From assembly GCA_902541175.1 (NCBI GenBank), contig CACBPP010000006.1:1-55792 (forward strand): DNA of 55,792 nucleotides, given 5' to 3'. Under the pieces are notes generated by a model. It made no database searches, was not told where the DNA came from, and saw nothing but the letters and a program-made list of their open reading frames with translations. The DNA comes from an uncultured SAR86 cluster bacterium. GTDB taxonomy: Bacteria; Pseudomonadota; Gammaproteobacteria; Magnimaribacterales; D2472. The position numbers and the translations under genes are program-made. This document shows, in pieces, positions 39,381 to 48,725 of the stretch. Each line of letters starts with the position of its first letter. The first letter of the stretch is position 1.

Positions 39381-40525
39381 AGAATGTTCTTTTACTAGGA
39401 GCTACAGGTAGCATTGGAAAAAGTGTTCTCAGTGTCATTTCCCAAAACAAAGAATCATTAAATTTAATTGGCATATCGTTCAACAAAAATGTTTTAAGAT
39501 ATCAAGAAATATTAGAAAAACATTCACCTGACTACGTTTATATTGAAGATCATGATTCATTTAAAAGCCTTTGCACTAGAGACAAGGAAAGATATTTAAA
39601 TGGTGATGAGGAGCTTGAAAGACTCATTAATAGAGATGATGTCGATATTATTGTATGTGCTACATCTGGATTTGCGGGCTTAAAAACTGCATATATTGCA
39701 TCCAAGACAGGAAAAAAGATTTTATTAGCAAATAAAGAAAGTATTGTTGCAGGTGGAGATCTAATTTTATCCTTAGCAAAAGAGAATAATACTAAAATTA
39801 TCCCAATTGATAGCGAGCACAATGCAATTTTTCAATGTTTATCTGGTGAGAAGGGTACTGAAGACGTAAAGAGTATTACTATTACTGCATCTGGTGGACC
39901 TTTTATTAATGCCTCTATGCAAGAGTTACAGCATGTTACTGTAAAAGATGCTCTTAATCATCCTAATTGGAAAATGGGAAGCAAGGTTACTATCGATTCT
40001 GCTACTTTAGTTAATAAATGCTTAGAGCTAATTGAAGCGAGATATTTATTTGATTTAGACGAAAAATATTTTGATTTAGTCATTCATCCACAAAGCATAA
40101 TTCACTCAATAGTCACGTATATAGATGGCTCAAGTATGTGTCAGATGAGTTCCCCTGACATGAGGGTTCCGATTGCTCATGCTCTTTCTGAAGAGAACAG
40201 AATACCAATAGATTTTAAAGACTTAGACTTTAGTAACCTAAATTTATCTTTTCAAGAGTTTCCATCCGACAGATCGAAGATTCAAGATATTGCAAGAGAA
40301 GTATGTAATAAAGGTGGATTTCTAGGAACTGTATTCAATGCTGCTAATGAAATTGCTGTGGAAAGTTTTCTAAATAAAAAAATAAACTTTAATGAGATTT
40401 ATGAAGTTATATATCGAACTTTTGATAAAAATATTGTGTCTAATGAAGTATCGATAGAATCAATAAATGAGGTTGATGCTCAAACACGCATTCATGCTCA
40501 GAAGGTGGTAAAATCGTTTGCTTAA
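39377..40525 (+). CDS. dxr: 1-deoxy-D-xylulose 5-phosphate reductoisomerase
   Basis: Dxr commits carbon to the MEP pathway of isoprenoid synthesis, giving MEP from DXP with NADPH. The 382-residue product has the cofactor loop LLGATGSIGKS at residues 5-15, LLANKESIVAGG near 115, IPIDSEHNAIFQ with the metal-site Asp and Glu, and the GGPF and LNHPNWKMGSKVTIDSATL segments. Its products feed UppS next door and IspB at 23610. Confidence 0.98.
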   Translation: MKNVLLLGATGSIGKSVLSVISQNKESLNLIGISFNKNVLRYQEILEKHSPDYVYIEDHDSFKSLCTRDKERYLNGDEELERLINRDDVDIIVCATSGFAGLKTAYIASKTGKKILLANKESIVAGGDLILSLAKENNTKIIPIDSEHNAIFQCLSGEKGTEDVKSITITASGGPFINASMQELQHVTVKDALNHPNWKMGSKVTIDSATLVNKCLELIEARYLFDLDEKYFDLVIHPQSIIHSIVTYIDGSSMCQMSSPDMRVPIAHALSEENRIPIDFKDLDFSNLNLSFQEFPSDRSKIQDIAREVCNKGGFLGTVFNAANEIAVESFLNKKINFNEIYEVIYRTFDKNIVSNEVSIESINEVDAQTRIHAQKVVKSFA

Positions 40526-40537
40526 TATAAATCAAAT

Positions 40538-41893
40538 ATGACGTATTTAATATACATACTAGCTTTCGCGGTTCTTTTGGGTGTCCTTGTTACTATCCAC
40601 GAATTTGGACATTTTATTGTTGCTAGAATGTGCAAAGTTCATGTTCAAAGATTCTCCATTGGCATGGGCCCAGTTTTTTATAAAAAACTAGATAAACATG
40701 GAACTGAATTTGCCCTTTCAGCAATACCCCTTGGTGGATATGTTTCAATGATTACAAATAAATTAATTGAACTCGAGCCTGAGATATCGAACCAACTTAA
40801 TGAGGAACAATTAAAAAATACATTTGATTCAAAGCCAAAATGGCAAAGAGCTTCAATTATGTTTGCAGGACCATTAGCCAACTTTCTTTTATCAATTTTT
40901 ATATTTACGGCTATTTTCTTAAATACTGCAGATCCCCAAATTGTACCGGTAGTAAATTCAGCCAATCAGGAAATAACATACTCTTCTGATGAATCATTTC
41001 AAATTAATGATCAAATATTATCAATAAATAATACGTCTGTTAAAGAAGCAAAAGACGTGAATTTGGAATTACTAACCTATGCGGGATATACAGGTGATTT
41101 AAGTTTTGAAGTAGTTCGAGACGGACTTGAAAAGTCTACAAATGTTTTAGTTAAAGTAAGTAATTTTCTACCAACCTCTGAATCTCAAAGCAATCCTACT
41201 GAATATCTCGGAATTGATATTTTATATTTAATGCAACCAATAATAGGCAAAGTAATTCCAGGTGGATCCGCAGATAATGCAGGAATAAAATCCAACGATA
41301 GGATATTAAAAATAGGAGATGCCAATATTAACTTTGCCTCAGATATTCAAAAGCAGGTTTCAGAAAATCCAAATAATAATAATGTTGAGTTTAAGATTGA
41401 AAGAGATGGCAAAATTATTTATTTACCGGTAGATATTGGGTCTCAGCTTAGGGAGGATAAGATTGTTGGCATGCTCGGAGTATCTTTTGGAACATCAAGA
41501 GGTTTATATCAGTCACTATTAAAAGGTGTTTATGAGACATACAACTTAAGTGTGAAGACACTTCAGTTCATAGGAAAAATGATCAGTGGAAATATGGGTA
41601 CTGAAAATTTAAGTGGTCCAATTGGCATTGCTCAAATGGCTGGAGATACTGCTCAAGCAGGATTTTTACCATTCATGTATTTGATGGCACTCTTAAGTAT
41701 CAGCCTAGCAGTGCTTAATTTATTACCAATTCCAGTGTTGGACGGAGGACAGCTTACTTTACTTGGAATTGAGGCAATAAGAGGAAAACCATTACCCGAA
41801 AAGGCAGAAAACATAATTTACACAGGTGGCGCAGCAATTGTTGTCATGCTTATGGTTTTTGCAATTTTTAATGACATATCAAGATTTCTATAG
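40538..41893 (+). CDS. rseP: Intramembrane zinc protease RseP
   Basis: RseP is the site-2 protease that cuts anti-sigma factor RseA in the envelope stress response and also clears signal peptides. The 451-residue product (450 in E. coli) has the zinc motif HEFGH at residues 21-25 in the first helix, two PDZ-like regions in the middle, and the second metal-ligand helix with NLLPIPVLDGGQL near the end. It precedes bamA, the usual order. Confidence 0.96.
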   Translation: MTYLIYILAFAVLLGVLVTIHEFGHFIVARMCKVHVQRFSIGMGPVFYKKLDKHGTEFALSAIPLGGYVSMITNKLIELEPEISNQLNEEQLKNTFDSKPKWQRASIMFAGPLANFLLSIFIFTAIFLNTADPQIVPVVNSANQEITYSSDESFQINDQILSINNTSVKEAKDVNLELLTYAGYTGDLSFEVVRDGLEKSTNVLVKVSNFLPTSESQSNPTEYLGIDILYLMQPIIGKVIPGGSADNAGIKSNDRILKIGDANINFASDIQKQVSENPNNNNVEFKIERDGKIIYLPVDIGSQLREDKIVGMLGVSFGTSRGLYQSLLKGVYETYNLSVKTLQFIGKMISGNMGTENLSGPIGIAQMAGDTAQAGFLPFMYLMALLSISLAVLNLLPIPVLDGGQLTLLGIEAIRGKPLPEKAENIIYTGGAAIVVMLMVFAIFNDISRFL

Positions 41894-41902
41894 GTTTTAT
41901 AA

Positions 41903-44323
41903 ATGAAGAATTTAAAAATTATTTTTTTATCATTTTTACTTAGCCTAAATCTTAAAGCTTTTGATGAATTTTTAGTAAGCGATATTAGAATAATAGGACT
42001 ACAAAGAGTTTCTACAGGTAGTATTTTTAATGTTATCCCAATTAGTGTTGGAGACAGAATTGATGCAAGAAAATCGAATGATATTGTAAGATCATTATTC
42101 TCTACAGAGCAATTTGATGATATTCAAATAGGCAAGGATGGAAATACTTTAATTATTACCGTTGTTGAAAGACCATCAATTTCCGCAATAGAAATTTCCG
42201 GAAACAAAGCTCTAAAAACTGAGCAACTTCTAGAAAGCCTTGATGGAGTTGGAATTAAAGAAGGCGAGGTTTATAAAAGATCAACACTTGAAAAAGTTAA
42301 GTCAGAATTAGTTAGGTCGTATGCATCTAATGGAAGGTATGGAGCTGATGTTGGAATAGAGGAGATAAAAAAACCTAGGAACAGACTCGAAATAAATATA
42401 GAAGTTGATGAGGGAAAAAGTGCAAAAATTAAAAAGATAACTATCATTGGAAATGAAACGTATACAGATGAGGAATTACTAGAAGGTTTTGAATTATCGG
42501 AAGGGTCTTTTTTTTCATTTCTATCAAGCAATGATCAATATTCCAGAGAAAAACTTATTGGAGATATTGAAACACTTGAGTCTTATTACCGAGATAGAGG
42601 ATTTTTAAAGTTTTCCATAGAGTCTTCTCAGATTAGTTTGTCAAGAGATAAAAAATCAATCTTCATAACATACAATATTAACGAAGGCGAAAAGTACATT
42701 ATTGATGATGTTGATGTAATTGGTGATGTGCCATTTGAGGAGGAGATATATTTAGATATTATTAATAGCCTAAAAGAACAGACATATTCTCAAGCCCAAA
42801 TAACTTCTATTGAAGAGTTCTTTGTGAATGTGCTCGGCAATAGAGGATATGCGTTTGCTGAGGTAAGTGGAGATACCGAAATTATTGATGATTCAAATGA
42901 GATAAAACTAACTTTCACAGTTGTACCTGGGAAGAAAACTTATACTCGAAAGATACTCTTTACTGGAAACAATGTTACTCAAGATCATGTAATGAGGAGA
43001 GAAATGAGACAATTTGAAGGAGCATGGTCCTCTGATAATAGTATTGAAGCAGGAAAGGTAAGGTTAGAAAGACTAGGATATTTTAAAGAAGTTAATGTTG
43101 AAACTATTCCTGTTGTAGGCACTGATGATCAAATTGATATTGTTTATAGTGTAGAAGAGGAAACTACTGGAAGCGTTGGAGGAAATATTGGTTATAGTGA
43201 TTTTGGTCTAATGCTTGGATTTAATTTGCAGGAACAAAACTTTTTTGGTACCGGAAATACAGTTGGTATTGGGATTAATAAAAATATTTACAGTGAGATG
43301 TATAACTTATCATTCATGAATCCTTATGCAACAAAAGATGGAGTAAGTCTTGGTTACAATATTTATTTTAGAGAAACAGACTACGGAGAATTTAATGTTG
43401 CAAATTATTTAACTAATTCTAATGGTTTTGGCGCTCAATTTGGCTATCCAACATCAGATATTACAAGACTTGGTTTTAATTTAACATATGATAAGACAGA
43501 TATTGATGTTGGAACGCTTCCTGCAAGAGAAATATATGACTTTGTATCTGCAGAAGGAAATGTGTTTGAAACACTTTCAGCACAGTTCTCGTGGCAAAGA
43601 GTTACATTGAATAGAGGGTTATTTCCTACAGCAGGCGCCTCGACAGTCTTTAGTTTAAGTACAACAATACCTGGCAGTGATTTAAGTTATTATCGCGCAA
43701 GTGTAAGGCAAAGGTATTACAGACCACTTTCCTCAAATTTTGTATTTGGGTTTAATGGTGAATTGGGATATCTCGATGCCTACGGAGATACTAAAGAAAC
43801 TCCATTCTTTCAAAATTTTTACGCAGGTGGTCCTCGTTCATTGAGAGGTTTTGAATCAAATACCCTAGGACCAAGAAGCACAGATGCTCCTTGTTATGAA
43901 TTTAATTACGAAGAAGAAACATGTCCAAACCTGCTTGATACAGATGGAGACGGAGAGGCCGACACTCCATATATAAATCCTTATGCTAATTCAACATCCA
44001 GATATAGGGATAGACCAATTGGTGGAAATATAAAGGTTGAAGGTAGTTTACAGTTAATATTTAAACTTCCATTTGTTGAAGATCAAAGGTCTCTGAGATC
44101 TGCTTTTTTCTTCGATTTTGGTAACGTTTTCTCTGACAACTGTAAAGATTATCAAATTAATTGTGCTAAACCTGCTCTTGAAGATTTAAGATATTCATAT
44201 GGTGTTGGTGTTACTTGGATAACAGGATTTGGTCCTTTAAGCTTGGCAATTGCAAAACCAACTAATGCAGGACCTCAAGAGAGAACTGAAGAATTCCAAT
44301 TTACAGTAGGAAATGTTTTCTAG
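41903..44323 (+). CDS. bamA: Outer membrane protein assembly factor BamA
   Basis: BamA is the barrel core of the BAM complex and folds outer-membrane proteins. The 806-residue product (810 in E. coli) has an N-terminal signal sequence of about 19 residues, five POTRA domains (to about residue 420) and a C-terminal 16-strand barrel ending in Phe. The loop-6 motif is LRGFESNTLGPR near residue 650. In that loop a Cys pair is followed by the aspartate-rich DTDGDGEAD at residues 679-687, a calcium-loop-like sequence absent from E. coli BamA. skp follows after 36 bases. Confidence 0.97.
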   Translation: MKNLKIIFLSFLLSLNLKAFDEFLVSDIRIIGLQRVSTGSIFNVIPISVGDRIDARKSNDIVRSLFSTEQFDDIQIGKDGNTLIITVVERPSISAIEISGNKALKTEQLLESLDGVGIKEGEVYKRSTLEKVKSELVRSYASNGRYGADVGIEEIKKPRNRLEINIEVDEGKSAKIKKITIIGNETYTDEELLEGFELSEGSFFSFLSSNDQYSREKLIGDIETLESYYRDRGFLKFSIESSQISLSRDKKSIFITYNINEGEKYIIDDVDVIGDVPFEEEIYLDIINSLKEQTYSQAQITSIEEFFVNVLGNRGYAFAEVSGDTEIIDDSNEIKLTFTVVPGKKTYTRKILFTGNNVTQDHVMRREMRQFEGAWSSDNSIEAGKVRLERLGYFKEVNVETIPVVGTDDQIDIVYSVEEETTGSVGGNIGYSDFGLMLGFNLQEQNFFGTGNTVGIGINKNIYSEMYNLSFMNPYATKDGVSLGYNIYFRETDYGEFNVANYLTNSNGFGAQFGYPTSDITRLGFNLTYDKTDIDVGTLPAREIYDFVSAEGNVFETLSAQFSWQRVTLNRGLFPTAGASTVFSLSTTIPGSDLSYYRASVRQRYYRPLSSNFVFGFNGELGYLDAYGDTKETPFFQNFYAGGPRSLRGFESNTLGPRSTDAPCYEFNYEEETCPNLLDTDGDGEADTPYINPYANSTSRYRDRPIGGNIKVEGSLQLIFKLPFVEDQRSLRSAFFFDFGNVFSDNCKDYQINCAKPALEDLRYSYGVGVTWITGFGPLSLAIAKPTNAGPQERTEEFQFTVGNVF

Positions 44324-44359
44324 TTAATATAAAATGGTCAAATCCAATAAGGGGTACTT

Positions 44360-44893
44360 ATGAAAAATATAATAAAACTATACATATTATCGTTCATATT
44401 TTTAGCAACTCCAGCACTTACTATGGATGGTGTTGCTGTAATTGATATGAGGACAGCGGTTCTATCTACTCAAACAGCTGCTGATGCTTTTAAAGCATTG
44501 GAAGAAGATCCTGATTACTCTTCAAATCTTGAGGAAGCTAAGTCTTTACAAGCTGATAGGCAAGCAATTGCAGAAAAACTCCAAAAAGACCTTGAGACTC
44601 TTTCTCAACAAGAGATAGCGCAAATGCAAAAAGATATTCAGGAAAAAGGACAGGATCTTGAATTTCTTGCAGGCAAAATACAACAGGCTCAGGAAGAAAC
44701 AGCTGCACAAGTTTTCACTGATACTGGGCCTGCAATGCAAAAAATTATTGGCGAGTTAATTGCTGCTAAGCAAATAAAAGTTCTATTGGCTAAGAGTGAA
44801 ACTTTATTATTTAGTGATCCAGCTTTAGATTTAACTGATGATGTTACATCAATGCTAGATGTTGCTGCTTCTGAGGCTTCAAAGTCTGAGTAG
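44360..44893 (+). CDS. skp: Periplasmic chaperone Skp/OmpH
   Basis: Skp holds unfolded outer-membrane proteins on the way to BamA. The 177-residue product has a signal peptide of about 20 residues ending near TPALT, then VAVIDMRTAVLSTQTA, the family start, and a long charged helical arm with alternating Lys, Glu and Gln (residues 50-120). Helical proteins of this family diverge fast, so position between bamA and lpxD is part of the evidence. AAGGGG lies before the ATG. Confidence 0.9.
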   Translation: MKNIIKLYILSFIFLATPALTMDGVAVIDMRTAVLSTQTAADAFKALEEDPDYSSNLEEAKSLQADRQAIAEKLQKDLETLSQQEIAQMQKDIQEKGQDLEFLAGKIQQAQEETAAQVFTDTGPAMQKIIGELIAAKQIKVLLAKSETLLFSDPALDLTDDVTSMLDVAASEASKSE

Positions 44894-44895
44894 TA

Positions 44896-45831
44896 GTGTT
44901 AAAGCACAATAGCTTTACTCTTAAAGAATTAGCAAAAGTCACTGATTCATTTGTTGTTGGTGACGAAGATGCAGTTGTAGATAATTTAGCTACAATTGAA
45001 AATGCATCAGAAACTTCAATTACATTCTTATCGAAATTAAAATACTTATCAGCTTTAAAAACCTCAAAAGCTTGTGCCGTTATAGTAAGCAAAAATTTTG
45101 ATGTAGATGAACGCTTTAATTATCTCAAGACTGAAGATCCTTATTTAGCATATGCAAAAATATCATCATTATTTGAAGAAGAAAGCGATATCAAAATTCC
45201 TCATATCCATAAATCATCTTTTGTTTCTGAAAAATCGATAGTTCATAATGATGTATATATTGGGCCAAATGTATATATTGGACCAAATTGTGAAATAGGA
45301 CCAAATGTTATAATTCATTCAAATTGTTCATTGGTTAAAAATGTAAATATTATCTCTGATACAGTTATACAAAATGGTGCCGTTTTAGGATCAGAAGGAT
45401 TTGGATTTGCGCCTTCAAAAGATGGATACTTAAAAATTAAACAGTTAGGGAAGCTTAAAATAGGCAAAAATGTTGAAATTGGAGCAAATTGTACAATCGA
45501 TAGAGGCGCTATAGATAATACTGAAATCCACGATGGAGTAATCTTAGATAATTTAGTTCATATAGCTCATAATGTAATTCTTGGTGAAAATTCAGCAATA
45601 GCTGCCTCTTGTGCAATTGCTGGCTCAACAAAAATTGGTAAAAACTTCCAAATGGGTGGTCTCTCTGGAGTTCTTGGTCATATCGAGGTATGCGATAACG
45701 TTACTGTTGGAGCACATACATTAATCACAAAAAATATAACCAAACCGGGAAACTATGTCGGCATCATGCCAGTTCAAGAACATAAAGATTGGGCTAAATC
45801 ATCAGTTTTCATAAAAAAACTTAGTAAATAA
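44896..45831 (+). CDS. lpxD: UDP-3-O-(3-hydroxyacyl)glucosamine N-acyltransferase
   Basis: LpxD adds the second 3-hydroxyacyl chain in lipid A synthesis, using acyl-ACP. The 311-residue product starts with GTG at 44896. An N-terminal uridine-binding domain (about 100 residues) leads into left-handed beta-helix hexapeptide repeats such as YIGPNVYIGPNCEIGPN. The catalytic His225 sits in VHIAHNVILG. fabZ follows one base after its stop. Confidence 0.97.
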   Translation: MLKHNSFTLKELAKVTDSFVVGDEDAVVDNLATIENASETSITFLSKLKYLSALKTSKACAVIVSKNFDVDERFNYLKTEDPYLAYAKISSLFEEESDIKIPHIHKSSFVSEKSIVHNDVYIGPNVYIGPNCEIGPNVIIHSNCSLVKNVNIISDTVIQNGAVLGSEGFGFAPSKDGYLKIKQLGKLKIGKNVEIGANCTIDRGAIDNTEIHDGVILDNLVHIAHNVILGENSAIAASCAIAGSTKIGKNFQMGGLSGVLGHIEVCDNVTVGAHTLITKNITKPGNYVGIMPVQEHKDWAKSSVFIKKLSK

Positions 45832-45832
45832 A

Positions 45833-46276
45833 ATGAAAATATCAAAAGATGATATTCAAAAATATCTTCCACACAGAGAGCCATTTCTTTTTATCGATGA
45901 AGTTGTAAACATTGATAAAAATAAAGAGATACACGCAAGGAAGATGATTACTAGTAATGAGTATTTTCTTGAAGGTCATTTTCCAGGAAACCCTATTTTT
46001 CCTGGAGTAATAATTATTGAAGCTCTTGGTCAGGCATCAGGTATTCTTGGATTTGTTACTATGGATAAAACTCCTGAAGAGGGCTCAATATATGTGCTAG
46101 CTGGAGTTGACAAAGTAAGATTTAGAAAAAGAGTTAGACCAGGTGATACTATAGATATATTTAGTAAAGTTCTTGGAGAAAAAAAAGGAATTTGGAAATT
46201 TGATTGCAGGGCAGAATTAAATAATGAATTGGTATGTTCTGCGATAATTTTGTGTGCAGATAGGAAGGCGACATGA
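45833..46276 (+). CDS. fabZ: 3-hydroxyacyl-ACP dehydratase FabZ
   Basis: FabZ dehydrates 3-hydroxyacyl-ACP during fatty acid elongation, and so competes with LpxA and LpxD for the same substrate. The 147-residue product has the hot-dog fold start LPHREPFLFIDEV and the catalytic His49 in EGHFPGNPIFPG and Glu63 in IIEALGQ. The end overlaps lpxA by 4 bases, which fits balanced expression of the two pathways. Confidence 0.98.
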   Translation: MKISKDDIQKYLPHREPFLFIDEVVNIDKNKEIHARKMITSNEYFLEGHFPGNPIFPGVIIIEALGQASGILGFVTMDKTPEEGSIYVLAGVDKVRFRKRVRPGDTIDIFSKVLGEKKGIWKFDCRAELNNELVCSAIILCADRKAT

Positions 46277-47052
46277 AAATACATTCGACAGCAATTATTC
46301 ATGACAAATCAAAAATAGATGACTCAGTAGAAATTGGCCCTTTTTGCATCATTGATGAAGATGTTGAGATTAAAAAAGGAACAAAGTTATTAAGTCATGT
46401 AGTTCTTAGGGGCCCAACAATAATTGGTGAGGACAATATTTTTTATCAATTTTCTACAATAGGAGAGGATACCCCTGATAAAAAATTTAAAGGCGAAAAG
46501 ACTAAACTTGAAATAGGAGATAGAAATATCTTTAGAGAAGGTGTTACTGTTCATAGAGGCACTATCCAAGATAAAAGTATAACTTCTATTGGATCTAATA
46601 ATCTTTTGATGGCATATTCGCATGTTGCTCATGATTGTGTTGTTGGGGACGGAAATGTTTTTGCAAACAATGCTGGCATAGCAGGACATGTTAATGTTGG
46701 TAATAATATTACAATAGGAGCTCTTACGACTATTCATCAATTTTGCAACATAGGTGATTATTCATTTATTGGAATGAATACATCAATTAATATGGACATT
46801 CCCGCATTTGTTAAAGTTGCTGCCGACCCCGCTAGAATAATTGGGCTTAATTCAGTTGGCATGAGTAGAAATGATATTAGCTCTGAATCTATATCCCTAA
46901 TTAAAAAAGCATATAAGCTTGTTTACAGAAAGGGTTTAAAAATTGATGAAGCAATTAAAAAATCAAAGGAACTCAATAAAGATCAAAATGATTCTTTTTT
47001 AGATATATTTATAAAATCTTTAGAGATATCTGAAAGAGGAATTTTAAGATAA
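46273..47052 (+). CDS. lpxA: UDP-N-acetylglucosamine O-acyltransferase LpxA
   Basis: LpxA carries out the first step of lipid A synthesis, moving a 3-hydroxyacyl chain from ACP to UDP-GlcNAc. The 259-residue product (262 in E. coli) is a beta-helix with hexapeptide repeats; the catalytic His120 is in AYSHVAHDCVVGDGN, and the QFCNIGDYSFIGMN segment follows. The C-terminal helical part begins near residue 195. lpxB starts directly after. Confidence 0.98.
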   Translation: MKIHSTAIIHDKSKIDDSVEIGPFCIIDEDVEIKKGTKLLSHVVLRGPTIIGEDNIFYQFSTIGEDTPDKKFKGEKTKLEIGDRNIFREGVTVHRGTIQDKSITSIGSNNLLMAYSHVAHDCVVGDGNVFANNAGIAGHVNVGNNITIGALTTIHQFCNIGDYSFIGMNTSINMDIPAFVKVAADPARIIGLNSVGMSRNDISSESISLIKKAYKLVYRKGLKIDEAIKKSKELNKDQNDSFLDIFIKSLEISERGILR

Positions 47053-48174
47053 GTGTCTAAGAAAGATGCTCTAAACATTGGAATAGTTTGTGGTGAGCAT
47101 TCCGGTGACAGACTTGGAGCAGGCCTAATAGAAGAGCTAAAAAAACGTTACGATGTTAATTTATACGGAGTAGGTGGGCCAAAATTAGAAAAATTAGGCC
47201 TCAAATCTTCTTTTCATTATTCTGAGATAAATATTATGGGCCTTTTAGATCCATTATTGAGCATCTTTAAGCTTACAAGACTGAGAAAAAATTTAATTAA
47301 TCTTTTTATTAAAAATAATATTAATTTATTTATTGGCATTGATTCGCCAGATTTTAATATGGGAATCCACAAAGCATTGAAAAAGAAATGCTTAAATAAA
47401 AATATTCAAGTTGTAAGTCCTTCTGTTTGGGGTTGGCGGCAAGGACGAGTTAAATCAATCCAAGCATATATTGATTTGACATTGTGTTTATTTAATTTTG
47501 AGCATAATTATTACAAAAAAGTTGGACATAATAGCATTCATCTTGGACATCCTTTTTTTAATTTATATAAAGAAAATAAGGAAAACATATTAGAAAAGTA
47601 TAACTTGGATAGCACAAAAAAATTCTTATCTGTTCTTCCGGGTAGTAGAAAATCAGAAGTTATCAATATGATGCCTGTATATGCAGATTTTATTAAAAAA
47701 CATTATGAAAAGTTTAGAGATTATTTTTATTTAATACCTGTTGCTGATAAAGAATTGTTACCAATTATAAACAAACATTTTGATGGAGAGGACCTCCCAA
47801 TTAAGATAGCTGAGCAATCCATGAAAGATTTTTTATCCATCTCAAATCTCTCAATTGTTACATCAGGAACTGCAACACTTGAAGCCTCCATATTAGAGTC
47901 TCCTCCAATAATTTGTTATAAAACAAATACTTTCAATTATTCAATCATTTCAAGAATGCTAAGGATTGATAACGTTGGACTCCCAAATTTATTGCTTGGG
48001 AAGAGACATTATATAGAACTTATTCAAAATGAATGTAATGTTGAGAATTTAATTAATGCAGTAAAAGCAACTGAAGATTTAATTCCGTACAGCTCAGAAA
48101 ATGCTTCAATGATAAGAGAATTATTAAAAGGAAATGGATATTCAGAAGCAATAAAAGCCATTGAAGCTCTTTGA
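47053..48174 (+). CDS. lpxB: Lipid-A-disaccharide synthase LpxB
   Basis: LpxB joins lipid X to UDP-2,3-diacylglucosamine to form the lipid A disaccharide. The 373-residue product starts with GTG at 47053 and has the GT19 pattern: GIVCGEHSGDRLGAGL at the start, SPSVWGWRQGRVKSI near residue 120, VLPGSRKSE near 193 and VTSGTATLEASIL near 273. rnhB overlaps its stop (TTGA). Confidence 0.97.
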   Translation: MSKKDALNIGIVCGEHSGDRLGAGLIEELKKRYDVNLYGVGGPKLEKLGLKSSFHYSEINIMGLLDPLLSIFKLTRLRKNLINLFIKNNINLFIGIDSPDFNMGIHKALKKKCLNKNIQVVSPSVWGWRQGRVKSIQAYIDLTLCLFNFEHNYYKKVGHNSIHLGHPFFNLYKENKENILEKYNLDSTKKFLSVLPGSRKSEVINMMPVYADFIKKHYEKFRDYFYLIPVADKELLPIINKHFDGEDLPIKIAEQSMKDFLSISNLSIVTSGTATLEASILESPPIICYKTNTFNYSIISRMLRIDNVGLPNLLLGKRHYIELIQNECNVENLINAVKATEDLIPYSSENASMIRELLKGNGYSEAIKAIEAL

Positions 48175-48725
48175 AAAAAAATCTTATTGCAGGCACTGAT
48201 GAAGTTGGTAGAGGTTGTCTAGCAGGACCTGTTGTTGCTGCAGCAGTAATCTTGAAAAATAAAGTAGATAATCTAGATGATTCAAAAAAATTATCTACGA
48301 AAAAAAGAGATTTATTATCAAAAAAAGTTCTTGAAAATTCTTACTATGGGTTTGGGATAGTTTCTAATAATGAAATTGATAAAATTAATATTCTTAATGC
48401 TTCTTTATTAGCAATGAAAAGAGCTATACTAAACTTACCAATAAAACCTGCTTTGGTTTTAGTCGATGGCATATATAAACCTGATTTAAATATTCCAATG
48501 AAGACTATTATTGGAGGCGATTCTATTGAGGATGTAATTAGTGCAGCTTCAATAATTGCTAAAGTATACAGAGATAAACTAATGATTGAATACAATAAAA
48601 AATATCCTGATTATAATTTTAAAAAAAATAAAGGATATGGAACTAAGGAGCATTTTTCAGCAATTCAGCAAAAGGGGATTTGCACAATTCATAGAAAATC
48701 ATTCAAAGGTGTTTTAAATAAATGA
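48171..48725 (+). CDS. rnhB: Ribonuclease HII
   Basis: RNase HII removes ribonucleotides from RNA:DNA hybrids and starts ribonucleotide excision repair. The 184-residue product has the active-site motif GTDEVGRGCLAGPVVAAAV with Asp10 and Glu11, then DSKKLSTKKR and LVDGIYKPD with a catalytic Asp. The start is TTG at 48171, overlapping the lpxB stop. The stop overlaps the dnaE ATG. Confidence 0.97.
   Translation: MKKNLIAGTDEVGRGCLAGPVVAAAVILKNKVDNLDDSKKLSTKKRDLLSKKVLENSYYGFGIVSNNEIDKINILNASLLAMKRAILNLPIKPALVLVDGIYKPDLNIPMKTIIGGDSIEDVISAASIIAKVYRDKLMIEYNKKYPDYNFKKNKGYGTKEHFSAIQQKGICTIHRKSFKGVLNK

Noticed and set aside
46390-46740. Minus-strand frame of 116 residues inside lpxA
   Set aside because: The beta-helix repeats of lpxA produce open complements; no homology and no start signal.
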